Positions 36,767-47,162 of a stretch of DNA of 64,000 nucleotides are shown piece by piece (position 1 is the first letter of the stretch; every line of letters starts with the position of its first letter). The position numbers and the translations under genes were made by a program. The stretch is from positions 310,001 to 374,000 of the forward strand of contig CP064988.1 in NCBI GenBank assembly GCA_016699855.1, read 5' to 3'. The DNA comes from Rhodospirillales bacterium. GTDB taxonomy: Bacteria; Pseudomonadota; Alphaproteobacteria; Reyranellales; Reyranellaceae. The notes beneath the pieces are model-generated. The model was not told where the DNA came from. It did not search any database and saw only the letters and a list, made by a program, of their open reading frames with translations.

Positions 36767-37369
36767 CTACGCCGGCGCGTCCCGGCCGCCACCGACATCC
36801 GGCAGTTCGAGGGCCGACCGCAGGCGTCCAGCGCCGCGGCGGTAGAGCGTCGACTCCGCGACGCCGGCCAGCAACCCGGGATCGGGCGCGAAATCCGGCA
36901 CGCGCTTGTTGAACGCGATGGCGCCGCAGCCCGGCACCCTGCAGGGTGGCTTGTCCTTCGGGCACGAGGCGAACGAGCAGAGACGGCCGAGGTAGCGGTC
37001 GGTGCCGGGCTCGAACAGGAAGACGTCGAGCTGGTGGCCGACCACGCTGACGCCCTTGCCCGCCTCGTAGGCCGCGCGCAGGGCGCGGTCCGTGGCGCGG
37101 CGCAATTCGCCGAGCCGCCGCTGCGACGAGATCCAGACCGCCATGTCGAGGTCGCCGCATTCGTGCCAGATCTCGACGCGGGCGCGGCGGAACTCGCTGA
37201 ACCGCGGGACCTCCTTCCACAACGCCTTGGCGACGGCGCCGATCACCGCCACCGCGTCGATCTCCGGGAACGCCATCCAGGCATCCGTCACGACATCGGC
37301 GGCGCGGCGGAATTCGCGCTGGCGCTCGACCATGCGGCGGTCCTCGGCGTCGATGGCGGCGCGGCGCAT
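36767..37369 (-). CDS. Nucleotidyltransferase-like protein with Cys-rich segment
   Basis: A 200-residue protein I place tentatively in the nucleotidyltransferase fold. VAVIGAVAKALW resembles the helix-capping G-[GS] motif, HECGDLDMAVW gives the paired acidic D-x-D strand, and VGHQLDVFLFEP could supply the third acid. After that fold comes an unusual segment, CSFASCPKDKPPCRVPGC, with four closely spaced cysteines that could bind zinc. It starts 2 bp after the stop of the SWIM gene and is the last gene of a three-gene unit. No partner suggests a toxin, tRNA or antibiotic-modifying role specifically. Confidence 0.55.
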   Translation of the reverse strand: MRRAAIDAEDRRMVERQREFRRAADVVTDAWMAFPEIDAVAVIGAVAKALWKEVPRFSEFRRARVEIWHECGDLDMAVWISSQRRLGELRRATDRALRAAYEAGKGVSVVGHQLDVFLFEPGTDRYLGRLCSFASCPKDKPPCRVPGCGAIAFNKRVPDFAPDPGLLAGVAESTLYRRGAGRLRSALELPDVGGGRDAPA

Positions 37370-37371
37370 CC

Positions 37372-39059
37372 CTACTCCAGCAGCTTCATGAAGTTGCGCT
37401 TGCGCGCAAAGCGGAGCTTGAGCGACGCGATATGCTCGGCGTGCTCGGCCGCGCTCCGCAACGTCGCCATGCGGGCCAGCAGTCTCGCCGCCTGGGCGTA
37501 GGCGCTGTCGCCACCGACCGTCGCGAAGAACTCGACCTCCGGCGCGTAGACCGCAAGCGCCTCGCGCGGATGCGTCGTCTCGGTCGCGCGGGCGAGATCG
37601 GCCACCGACGCCTTCGACGCGCCGTGGGCGTGCGCCACCTCCCACGCCGCGTCGAACATCCGCTCCCGCTTCAGGATCTCGACGACGACGTCGACGAGAC
37701 GGCCCGCGCGACCGGGGCCGTCCTCCACGAGCCTCGCGCGGAGAAGCGCGATCGCCCACGCGCCCGCCTCCTTGCCGCCTGTCTTGCGCAGGCGCTCGTA
37801 CAGCTCGGTGTTCGGCGACTTCTCGAACGCCCGCCGCAGGAGCGCGACGGCGTCGGACTTCCGCCGGGCCTTCGCCAGCAGGTCGGCGGTGAACAGCACG
37901 AGCCGGTGGTTCGGCGGGCCGTCCTCGAACATCCACAGCCCTTCCTCGGCGCGCCGCAGCGCCTCGTCGGCGCGTCCCTGCGACAGGCAGAACTCGGCCA
38001 GCGCCTGATAGTTCGACGGCGTCGACAAATCCTTGGCGCGCAAGGCGATGCGCAGGTCGACATCGCCGTCGCGCTCGGCGAAGGCGTCGAGGATGTCGAT
38101 CGAGGCGTGCGGTACCTCGAAGGCGTCGTCCGCCGGATGCCGCCCCGCGCCGCGCCCGCCGGCGCGCGCCGGCAGCTTCTCCCACGCCTCGGTGGCCAGG
38201 CGGCGGTACTCGGCCAGCCCTTTCGCGCCCAGGATCTCGGCGTAGACCCACGCGGCGCGGTGGAAGACGTCGCCGGCACCCTCCGTCTCGAGCCGGTATA
38301 AGGTCGCGCGAGCGCCACCGGATCCGGCCGCGCGACCCCCGCGGCGGCGAGGTGGATGTCGCGCGCCCGGGCCAGCGACGCGCCGCAATAGCCGTCGGAA
38401 TCGTCGACCGACTCGATCGCCGCGGCGATCCGGTCGATCGCCCGCTGCGCCAGCGCGAGCGCCACGCCGGCGCGTCCGGCCGCCGCCAGCTCGGCGACGG
38501 CGTCGAGCGCTGCGTCCACGCCGGCGGCCCAAGCCGGCACGGCGTGGTACTCGACGTAGCTCCGCACGCGCGTCGCGTCGTCGATCGCCTTCCGCAGCCG
38601 CGCCTCGACGGTCTTGTCGTCGCCGGCCAGCGCCGCCGCCGCGAGGTCGAGCTTGCGGAAAAGGGCCCGGTCCCGCTCGGCGAAGCCGACGACCATGTCG
38701 ACCAGCGCGTCCACGCCCTTCGCCTTCAGATGCGCGCGGATGCGCGGCAACGCGTCGACGGTCGCCCCGGCATCGCCGCCAGCGGCGTTCGCGGCCAGCG
38801 CGACCGCGACCATGTGCTTGCAGAAACCGCGCTCGAAGGCGGGGCACGAGCACTCGCCGCCGATGCCGGCGCCCCGACCGGTGACCTCCGTGCGGTAGTC
38901 CTCGCCGCCCGCGACCACGGCCAGCACGCGCCCGGGTTCGATGGCCAGTATCTCGACCTGGCCGCGTTCGACATAGGCCTCGCCCCGCGCGAACACCTTG
39001 TCGCCGGCGAACCGCCGCAGCGCCGCCACGTCGAACCGGGGCTTGCCCTTGCTCCTCAT
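37372..39059 (-). CDS. SWIM zinc finger domain protein (frameshifted)
   Basis: A roughly 560-residue protein broken by one missing base near 38305. The first frame, from ATG 39059, has FDVAALRRFAGDKVFARGEAY and the SWIM zinc finger CSCPAFERGFCKHMVAVAL (CxC...CxH) near residue 80, and runs to RPDPVALAR. The other frame continues TLYRLETEGAGDVFHRAAWVY to the stop through TPR-like helical repeats (YQALAEFCLSQGRADEALRRAEEG). SWIM domains bind DNA or protein, and the helical tail is a scaffold. The start overlaps the stop of the DUF3024-like gene (ATGA). This is probably an intact gene with a sequencing slip. Confidence 0.75.
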
Positions 39060-39463
39060 GGCGGGCGCGACCGCCCGTCGGTCTCGATCAGCCGGGGCGC
39101 GTCCTCGAACGGGACGTCGGCGTGCAGGCGCCACCACTGGCCGGTATGCCGCCGCCACATGACGTCGAACCGGACCTCCGCCGGGTGCGCCTCGGCGTGG
39201 TCGAGGCGCGCGAACGGCTCGTCGAACTCCTCGCGGGCGTTGTCGGCGAAGCCCGAGCGGTAGCGGGTGATGAAGCTGTATTTGCTTCCCCGCCACCGGC
39301 CGAGGATGCCGACGGGATCGTTGAGCGTGGTGGGTTTGATCTCGGGCAGGAACCGCGGCTTCAGGACGTCGACGATGAAACGCTCGCAGGCCGCGGTAAA
39401 GGCGGCCTTCTTCTCCGTGGTCAGAGCATTATCCCACGCCCGTTGCGTCACCGGTTTCACCAC
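39056..39463 (-). CDS. DUF3024-like protein
   Basis: A 135-residue protein with a helical N-terminus (NALTTEKKAAFTAACERFIVDVLKP) and a beta-rich C-terminal half (YSFITRYRSGF, EVRFDVMWRRHTGQWWRLH). The WRRHTGQWW segment and size resemble DUF3024-type proteins; this is a weak match by eye. It is the first gene of the cassette with the SWIM protein, whose start it overlaps by 4 bases. Confidence 0.55.
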   Translation of the reverse strand: MVKPVTQRAWDNALTTEKKAAFTAACERFIVDVLKPRFLPEIKPTTLNDPVGILGRWRGSKYSFITRYRSGFADNAREEFDEPFARLDHAEAHPAEVRFDVMWRRHTGQWWRLHADVPFEDAPRLIETDGRSRPP

Positions 39464-39574
39464 ACCTGCACCCGCTCCACGCGGCGTCGCGCCGACCGCG
39501 GGTTCAACGTGCCTCCGGCACCGGCGGGATTCAATCCCGGGGCTGTGGGCGGCCCGCCGGCGTCCGACGTCGTC

Positions 39575-39930
39575 TCAGGCCGGGAAGGCCGCCGCGTAGA
39601 CTCCGGCTTGAAGCCGACGAGGACGCGGCCGCCGGCGACCAGCACCGGCCGCTTGATCATCGAGGGCTGCGCCAGCATCAACGCGATGGCCCTGGCCTCG
39701 GTGAGCCCGGCCTTGTCGGAATCCGGCAGCTTGCGGAACGTCGTGCCGGCGCGGTTGAGCAGCGTCTCCCAGCCGACGGCGCGCACCCAGCGCGCCAATG
39801 TCGCGCGGTCGATGCCCGCCGCCTTGTAGTCGTGGAAAGCGTAGGCGACACCGCGCGCGTCGAGCCAAGCCCGCGCCTTCTTCATGGTGTCGCAGTTCTT
39901 GATGCCGTGGATGGTGGTCGTACCGGCCAT
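39575..39930 (-). CDS. Spx/ArsC-like reductase, YffB family (frameshifted at 3' end)
   Basis: A thioredoxin-fold protein of the ArsC/Spx family (YffB type), about 118 residues. TTIHGIKNCDTMKKARAWL carries the single N-terminal cysteine, and RKLPDSDKAG and PSMIKRPVLVAGGRVLVGFKPE are the conserved middle and cis-proline region. After GFKPE the continuous frame runs into unrelated sequence to 39457. Restoring one base near 39602 gives VYAAAFPA and a stop at 39575, the expected end. The family is thought to reduce glutathione-linked or arsenate substrates. The ATG is at 39930; it is divergent from the ArsR gene. Confidence 0.8.
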
Positions 39931-40095
39931 CTTTCCCTCGTCGACGCGACGCCCGGCGCGCGTTTCAGCCGAAACTCGCGCGGTGGGCGAGCGATTTTGT
40001 ACCCGACCTTGCCGGCAGCGACGACGCCCAGGAGCGGACCGGCGTCCAAGTCTTGGTGGTCGGCCCACCTCAGGACGTCCGCCAAGCTGAAAAAC

Positions 40096-40111
40096 TCAAC
40101 CAACGGGTTGA
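40096..40111. promoter_or_regulatory. ArsR operator, copy 1
   Basis: TCAACCAACGGGTTGA is an imperfect palindrome (TCAACC...GGTTGA) in front of the ArsR-family gene. Its right arm overlaps TTGACA (40108-40113), a good -35 hexamer. It shares 13 of 16 bases with copy 2. A bound repressor here would cover the promoter. Confidence 0.6.
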
Positions 40112-40135
40112 CAATAGGTGATCATGATTTCACTC

Positions 40136-40151
40136 TCAACCAAATGGTTGA
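40136..40151. promoter_or_regulatory. ArsR operator, copy 2, covering the start codon
   Basis: TCAACCAAATGGTTGA is a palindrome whose centre is the start codon of the ArsR gene (ATG 40144-40146). Its centre lies 40 bp, about four helix turns, from that of copy 1. Motifs of this CAACCA-TGGTTG type precede ArsR-SRPBCC pairs in related bacteria to my knowledge, so autorepression is expected. Confidence 0.65.
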
Positions 40152-40512
40152 ATTAGAAACCACCCGGCTCGACGCCGTCTTCCACGCGCTCGGTGACGCC
40201 ACCCGCCGCCGGATGCTCCGCGACCTGACCGACGGCGAGCGCAGCGTCGGCGAGCTGGCGGCGCCGTTCGACATGTCGCTGGCGGCGGCCTCCAAGCACG
40301 TCAAGGCGCTGGAGCGTGCCGGGCTGGTGCGGCGTACCGTCAAGGGCCGCACCCATCTCTGCCGCCTCGACGCCGCGCGTCTGGCGGAGGCGCACCGATG
40401 GATCGAGTTCTACCGCCGGTTCTGGGAGCGCCGCCTCGACGTGCTCGAGGATCTCCTGCGCCGGGAAGACGCCGCCGATACCGATGGACCCAAAGGAGAC
40501 GAGCATGACTGA
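40144..40512 (+). CDS. ArsR family transcriptional regulator
   Basis: A 122-residue winged-helix regulator. DAVFHALGDATRRRMLRDLTDGERSVGELA and SLAAASKHVKALERAGLV form the helix-turn-helix typical of ArsR members paired with SRPBCC proteins (SdpR-like). The CVC metal-binding motif of arsenic sensors is absent, so metal sensing is not indicated. The start codon lies inside the second operator. Its end overlaps the next gene by 8 bp. Confidence 0.9.
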   Translation: MVELETTRLDAVFHALGDATRRRMLRDLTDGERSVGELAAPFDMSLAAASKHVKALERAGLVRRTVKGRTHLCRLDAARLAEAHRWIEFYRRFWERRLDVLEDLLRREDAADTDGPKGDEHD

Positions 40513-41039
40513 CACCGCCACCCTCGCCGCCTACGGCGTCGTGACCGAACCCATGGCGGTGCGCATCGAGCGCATGCTGCCCGGCCCGATCGAGCGGGTC
40601 TGGTCGTATCTGACCGACAGCGAGTTGCGCGGCCGCTGGCTGGCGAAGGGCGAGATGGACCTCCGCGTCGGCGGCCGGGTCGAGCTGATCTGGCGCAACG
40701 CCGAGCTCACGCCGCACAACGAGACGCCGCCGGAGGGACACAGCGCCGAGCACCGGATGGAGAGCGTGATCACCCGCCTCGACCCGCCGCGCCTTCTGGC
40801 CTTCGGCTGGCAAGGCGGCGCCGAGGTCACGTTCGCGCTGGAACCGGTCGGCGACCAAGTTCGTCTTGTGATCGACCACCCCAAAAACTCCCGGCCCCGC
40901 ATGCTGCTGCGCCGGGGCGTCGGCGGGCTGGCACGCCCCCCTCGAGCGGGGCGGGCCCCTGGGGAGCGGGCGCGTGCCGGGCCCGTTCTGGCCCGCGTGG
41001 CAGCGCCTGCGCGACGAATACGACCGGCGCCTGCCGCGC

Positions 41040-41040
<1 letters not shown>
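40505..41040 (+). CDS. SRPBCC (AHSA1-like) domain protein (damaged 3' half)
   Basis: An Aha1/START-like helix-grip protein translated with the ArsR regulator (8-bp overlap). The first 125 residues are clean: AVRIERMLPGPIERVWSYLTD, LRGRWLAKGEMDLRVGGRVEL and LLAFGWQGGAEVTF. After VRLVID the sequence 40880-40975 is full of C and G runs. The expected ending (GWHAPLER..., FWPAWQRLRDEYDRRLP) appears only in another frame, ending near 41040 without a stop. The true end cannot be placed; the coordinate given is where family similarity ends. The ligand is unknown. Confidence 0.7.
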
Positions 41041-42653
<1,613 letters not shown>

Positions 42654-42800
42654 GGGCGCCTTCTCCGGGGCGCGCGACATCGGCCGCGCCAACGAGGGAG
42701 CGGGTTGTTAGCAAACGCGGGCGCCGGGCTCAACGCGGGCCGGGACCCGCGCTGGGGAGAACCGCCGGGGAGCGCCCCCAGCCCCGCCCCCAAAAGGCCC

Positions 42801-43122
42801 CTACTTGACCGACGAGAAGGGGGGGGGCCCGCGGTTTGGGGACAGAGGCTAGCGACTGGCCGTCGGCCTCGGTCTCGGCCCGCTTGGCCAACCACTCCGG
42901 ATCGGTCGCAGATCCGGCCCATTTCTTCTCGCGGTCGGCCAGCGAGTCCCAGGCCAGCAGGTAGTACAGCTCCTGGTTGGATTCGCCGATCGCGGTGGTC
43001 CAGAAGCCGGCCTGCTTGATGCCGTGCTTCTCCCACAGCTTCAGCGTGATGGTGTCGAAGCGCTTAAGCAGCGCCGGCAGCCGGCCCGGCAGGCAGCGGT
43101 AGATTCGCAGCTCGTAGATCAT
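42801..43122 (-). CDS. NIPSNAP family protein (frameshifted at 3' end)
   Basis: A small dimeric alpha/beta-barrel (ferredoxin-like) protein of the NIPSNAP family, about 107 residues. YELRIYRCLPGRLPALLKRF, KHGIKQAGFWTTAIG and ELYYLLAWDSLADREKKW are typical. After GQSLASV the frame runs through a 9-base G run on the + strand (42819-42827) into unrelated sequence. In another frame the expected ending FSSVK and a TAG stop at 42801-42803 are found. The function is unknown; NIPSNAP proteins are often near dehydrogenases, and here the next gene upstream is an SDR. Confidence 0.75.
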
Positions 43123-43170
43123 CGCGTTTCCCTTCCCTCTCGATCGATGTCGTTGGATTCGTTCGCGTCG

Positions 43171-43929
43171 CTACGCCAGCCCGAGGCGCTGGCGGAACGC
43201 CTGATCGCGCAGCGACGCCTCCGTGCCCGCGAGGTCGTCGGCCGCGGGCGCGCAGAGATAGACCACGGCCCGCGCGGGATGGTCGACCGGCGCCAGATCG
43301 CCGCGCGGGATCTGGCTGACCCGGTTGACGCCCGAGGCGCGGATGGAGACCTGCATGTCAGTGTCGACCGTGCCCGGCGACAGGCCGAACACGCGGATGC
43401 CGGCGGCGCCGTGCTCGAGCGCCAGCGACGTCGTCAGCATCGCCAGCCCGGCCTTGCCGGCGCAATAGGCGCTCCAGCCCTCCAGCGCGTGGTGCGCCGC
43501 GCCGGAGGAGACGTTGATGATCGTGCCGCCGCCGCCCGCCAGCATGCCCGGCAGCGCGGCGTGGATCACGTGGTAGGCGCCGACGAGGTTGATCTGGATG
43601 TTGCGCGCCCACGCCGCCGGATCGGTCGCGGCGATGGCCGCGATCGGCTCGATGACGCCGGCGTTGTTGACGACGATGTCGAGGCCGCCGAAGCGCGCGC
43701 GCGTCTCGGCCACCATGCGCTCGACCGACGCGTGGTCCGCGACGTCGCAGGCGGTGGCCGCCGCCTTGCCGCCGGAGGCCACGATGTCAGCCGCGACCTT
43801 GCTTGCCAGCGCGCCATCCCGCGCCGCCAGCATCACGCCGGCGCCGGCCTTGGCCAGCGCCGCCGCGACGGCCGCGCCGATCCCGCGGCTGGCGCCGGTC
43901 ACCAGCGCCGTCTTGCCGTTCAAACCCAT
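43171..43929 (-). CDS. SDR family oxidoreductase
   Basis: A 252-residue classical short-chain dehydrogenase/reductase. The cofactor motif TGASRGIG lies near residue 12, NNAGVIEP in the middle, and the catalytic SSG...YCAGK (Ser, YxxxK) follows; LSPGTVDTDMQ comes after the active site. It resembles FabG- and benil reductase-like SDRs. The ATG at 43929 begins the fold. It lies 48 bp upstream of the NIPSNAP gene on the same strand, likely one unit. Confidence 0.92.
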   Translation of the reverse strand: MGLNGKTALVTGASRGIGAAVAAALAKAGAGVMLAARDGALASKVAADIVASGGKAAATACDVADHASVERMVAETRARFGGLDIVVNNAGVIEPIAAIAATDPAAWARNIQINLVGAYHVIHAALPGMLAGGGGTIINVSSGAAHHALEGWSAYCAGKAGLAMLTTSLALEHGAAGIRVFGLSPGTVDTDMQVSIRASGVNRVSQIPRGDLAPVDHPARAVVYLCAPAADDLAGTEASLRDQAFRQRLGLA

Positions 43930-44318
43930 ACGATCAGATCCCCCCGTCTGCGTTCCGCCGCGCTCCACCGTACGACGCCGAACCACGGCGACGATAGTGC
44001 TTCCGTCACCGGCGACGGCGGAGGCGAAGCCGGGTCGCGACACCGGCGCGGGCCGCCCGCCTTGACCCGGCCGGTCGAAGCGGCATAGCCTTTTGCATCC
44101 TGGTTTTCCTCCACGCGTGCGTCCGAGCGTTCCGCGGCAACCGCGGCGAGGAACAGTCCATGGCGACTTTCGCCGGTTCCGAGAAATTCGACGCCACCGG
44201 CGCGCGTCGCGACGCGATGACGCTCCGGCACACGTCGCGTCCCGGACGGAAGACGTAGGCGTAGCGCATCGCGGTCGCAGGGCGGGTCCAGTCGATCCGC
44301 CGACGGGGAGAGCGGAGC
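43930..44318. other. Gene-free divergent interval
   Basis: A 389-bp spacer between the SDR gene (-) and the second RTX gene (+). Unlike the leader of the first RTX gene it is not AT-rich. A 32-codon open frame starting at 44160 (MATFAGSEKF...) has no ribosome site and no recognisable similarity. I see no promoter pair, hairpin or RNA here. Confidence 0.5.
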
Positions 44319-47162
44319 ATGGCCAGCATCGGTGGCGGCGCGGGCGACGACGTCCTGACGGACTCGACGCTCCCCGAAGGCAACGACAGCTTCTTCGGGT
44401 TCGGCGGCGCCGACACCATGACCGCCACCTCGGGCCACGACACGATGTACGGTGGCGCCCAAAACGACACGATGGACGGCGGTGCCGACATCGACACGCT
44501 GTACGGCGACAACCAAGACGACCTCCTCTACGGTAGTTCAGGCTTCGACGCGCTGTACGGCGGCGACAACGACGACGACCTGTTCGGCGGCTCGGGCAAC
44601 GACACGATGTACGGAGGAACGTCCGAGGACTACCTCCACGGCGCCGGCGACGGCGACACCATGTACGGAGACCAGGGCAACGATTCGCTCGACGGCGTCG
44701 ACGGCGACGACATCCTGTTCGGCGGCGACAACGCCGATATCCTCGAGGGCGGCACCGAGAACGACACGCTCTACGGCGGCGATTTCTCCGACAGCCTGTT
44801 CGGCAGCGACGGCGCCGACATCCTCTACGGCGACCTCGACCTCGATTCGCTCATGGGCCAGGGCGGCGACGACACCGCCTATGGCGGTGGCGCGCTCGAC
44901 CGCATCCAGGGCGATTCCGGGAACGACACGCTGTTCGGTGACGACGGCGACGACGACATCTCCGGCAGCGGCGACGAGGACTGGCTGTTCGGCGGCACCG
45001 GCGACGACAAGATCGAGGGCGGCGACGCGAACGACCGGATCGAGGGCGGCGCCGACAACGACACCGTCACCGGCGACGCGGGCGACGACATCCTCGAGCT
45101 GGACACCGGCGACGACACCGCCGCCGGCTACGAGGACGACGACAGGATCGGCGGCTGGGACGGCGACGATCTGCTGTTCGGCGACCAGCCGCTGGGCGAC
45201 ACCCTGGAAGGCGTGGCCGGCGACGACACCATGGTCGGCGAAGGCGGCGCCGACACGATGTTCGGCGGCGGCGGCAACGACACGATGGCCGGCCACACCG
45301 ACGAGCCGACCGAGGAGGCCGATCAGGCGGACACGATGTTCGGTGAGGCCGGCGACGACCTCCAGATTGGCGGCGATGCCGGCGACACGCTCTACGGCGG
45401 CGACGCCAACGACACCCTGGTCGGCGGCGGTGTTCCGGAGGTACCGCTCATCCTCGCCGACGGTGACGACGCCCTGTTCGGCGGCCTCGGCGACGACACG
45501 ATGCGCGGCGATGGAGCCAACGACTTGCTGGACGGCGGCGCCGGCAACGATCTGGCGGACTACAGCACCATCACCGGCCCGCTGGTCGCCACGCTGAGCG
45601 GTGGCGGGACGGTGACGCTCGCGGTCGATGGCGTCGACACGTTGATCGGCGTCGAGGGATTGGCGGGCGGCGCATTCGACGACACGCTGACCGGCGACGG
45701 CGTCGCAAACGTGCTCGGCGGCAACGGCGGGGACGACACGCTCGACGGCGCCGCTGGAAGCGACACTCTCTACGGCGGGCTGAACGCCGATCTGTTGTTC
45801 GGCGGAGGCGAGGACGACACGCTCGTGGGTGATGGCGGCGCCGACGCTCTGTTCGGCGGCGAGGGCAACGACCGGTTCGACGAGGCGGCCGACGGCGCCG
45901 CTGACACGATGAACGGCGGCTACGGCGACGATTTCTACATCCTTCGCGAGGCCGGCGAGATCGTCGACGAGAACTCCCCCGGCACCGCAGGCCTGGACAC
46001 CGTCTGGGTGTCCTTCACCAACTACACGCTGACCACCGGCACCGAGGTCGGCGCCGTGAACTTCTCCGGCCCCGCCATCCTCACCGGCGAGGGCGACCGC
46101 AACACGCTGTTCGGCGAGGCCTCGCAGGACACCCTGTTCGGGCTGGGCGGGTCGGACTACCTCTACGGCTTCGGCGCCGACGACACGCTGTACGGCGGGC
46201 TGGGGCCGGACTTCCTCTACGGCGGCTCCGGCAACGACACGCTCGTGGGCGGCGAGGACAACGACTACTACCGCCTCGACGATGGCGGGGCGGACACCAT
46301 CGTCGAGGTGGCGGATGGCGGCGTCGACCAGGTGTGGGTCAATTTCTCCGGCCACACCATGCAGGCCAACGTCGAATGGGGCGTGCTCAACTTCGATACC
46401 GCAGGCGACCTGACGGGCAACGCCATCGACAACACGCTCTACGGCACCGACGGCGTCAACACGCTGATGGGCGGCGGCGGCAACGACAATCTGCTGGGCT
46501 ACGCCGGCATCGACGTGTTGCACGGCGAGGACGGCGACGACGTGCTCCAAGGCGGGCTCGACGCCGACACGCTGTACGGCGGGGCCGGCAACGACGCCTT
46601 CATCGGCGGCGGTGGCGCGGGCAACACCTATTTCGGCGGGACCGGCGACGATTTCTTCAGGGTGGACGCCGCCGGCGACGTGGTCAGCGAAACCGGCGGC
46701 TCCGGCATCGACACCGTGTGGGTCTCCGTCACCGTCGACTACGTCGCCCCGGACGGGATCGAGAACCTCGCCGCGAACATCGGCACGGCGCTCAACCTCA
46801 CCGGCAACGGGCTGGACAATCTCATCCAGGGCAACGACGCGGTGAACACGCTCAGCGGCGCGGCCGGCAACGACACGCTGCAGGGCTTCGACGGCGCCGA
46901 CCGGCTGATCGGCGGGGCGGACCGCGACATCCTCAGCGGCGGCGCCGGCGCCGATGTGTTCGCCTATGCGCTGGGCGACGGCAACGATGTCATCGTGGAC
47001 TTCAACTTCGCAGACGGCGACCGCGTCGACCTGACGGGAATCTCCTACATCGGCAACGGCGCGACGGCGGACGTCGCGATCCTGTCGGCCGACGGCGGCG
47101 CGACCACGTTCACGCTCTCCGCCAACAACGGCTACAACTGGACCGGCGCGGAGTTCATCTGA
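44319..47162 (+). CDS. RTX calcium-binding repeat protein
   Basis: A 947-residue secreted protein built almost wholly of RTX nonapeptides (GGxGxDxLx) that fold into calcium-bound parallel beta-rolls outside the cell. Residues 1-430 are near-continuous repeats (MYGG.QNDTMDGGADIDTLYGD and many more). Residues about 515-930 match the C-terminal half of the RTX protein at 6954-10337, including the TAGLDTVWVSFTNYTL and GYAGIDVLHGEDGDDVLQGG blocks. Like that protein it has no cleavable signal, as expected for type I secretion. There is no enzymatic domain. The ribosome site GGGGAGAGCGGA precedes the ATG. Its end overlaps the convergent GNAT gene by 8 bp. Confidence 0.9.
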   Translation: MASIGGGAGDDVLTDSTLPEGNDSFFGFGGADTMTATSGHDTMYGGAQNDTMDGGADIDTLYGDNQDDLLYGSSGFDALYGGDNDDDLFGGSGNDTMYGGTSEDYLHGAGDGDTMYGDQGNDSLDGVDGDDILFGGDNADILEGGTENDTLYGGDFSDSLFGSDGADILYGDLDLDSLMGQGGDDTAYGGGALDRIQGDSGNDTLFGDDGDDDISGSGDEDWLFGGTGDDKIEGGDANDRIEGGADNDTVTGDAGDDILELDTGDDTAAGYEDDDRIGGWDGDDLLFGDQPLGDTLEGVAGDDTMVGEGGADTMFGGGGNDTMAGHTDEPTEEADQADTMFGEAGDDLQIGGDAGDTLYGGDANDTLVGGGVPEVPLILADGDDALFGGLGDDTMRGDGANDLLDGGAGNDLADYSTITGPLVATLSGGGTVTLAVDGVDTLIGVEGLAGGAFDDTLTGDGVANVLGGNGGDDTLDGAAGSDTLYGGLNADLLFGGGEDDTLVGDGGADALFGGEGNDRFDEAADGAADTMNGGYGDDFYILREAGEIVDENSPGTAGLDTVWVSFTNYTLTTGTEVGAVNFSGPAILTGEGDRNTLFGEASQDTLFGLGGSDYLYGFGADDTLYGGLGPDFLYGGSGNDTLVGGEDNDYYRLDDGGADTIVEVADGGVDQVWVNFSGHTMQANVEWGVLNFDTAGDLTGNAIDNTLYGTDGVNTLMGGGGNDNLLGYAGIDVLHGEDGDDVLQGGLDADTLYGGAGNDAFIGGGGAGNTYFGGTGDDFFRVDAAGDVVSETGGSGIDTVWVSVTVDYVAPDGIENLAANIGTALNLTGNGLDNLIQGNDAVNTLSGAAGNDTLQGFDGADRLIGGADRDILSGGAGADVFAYALGDGNDVIVDFNFADGDRVDLTGISYIGNGATADVAILSADGGATTFTLSANNGYNWTGAEFI

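Noticed and set aside
38305..38305. Programmed ribosomal frameshifting in the SWIM gene and other broken genes
   Set aside because: No slippery heptamer or downstream structure is common to the sites, the shifts differ in direction, and essential single-frame enzymes are affected. Sequence error is simpler.
44160..44258. A 32-codon open frame upstream of the second RTX gene
   Set aside because: No ribosome site, no similarity and no conserved context; not distinguishable from chance.
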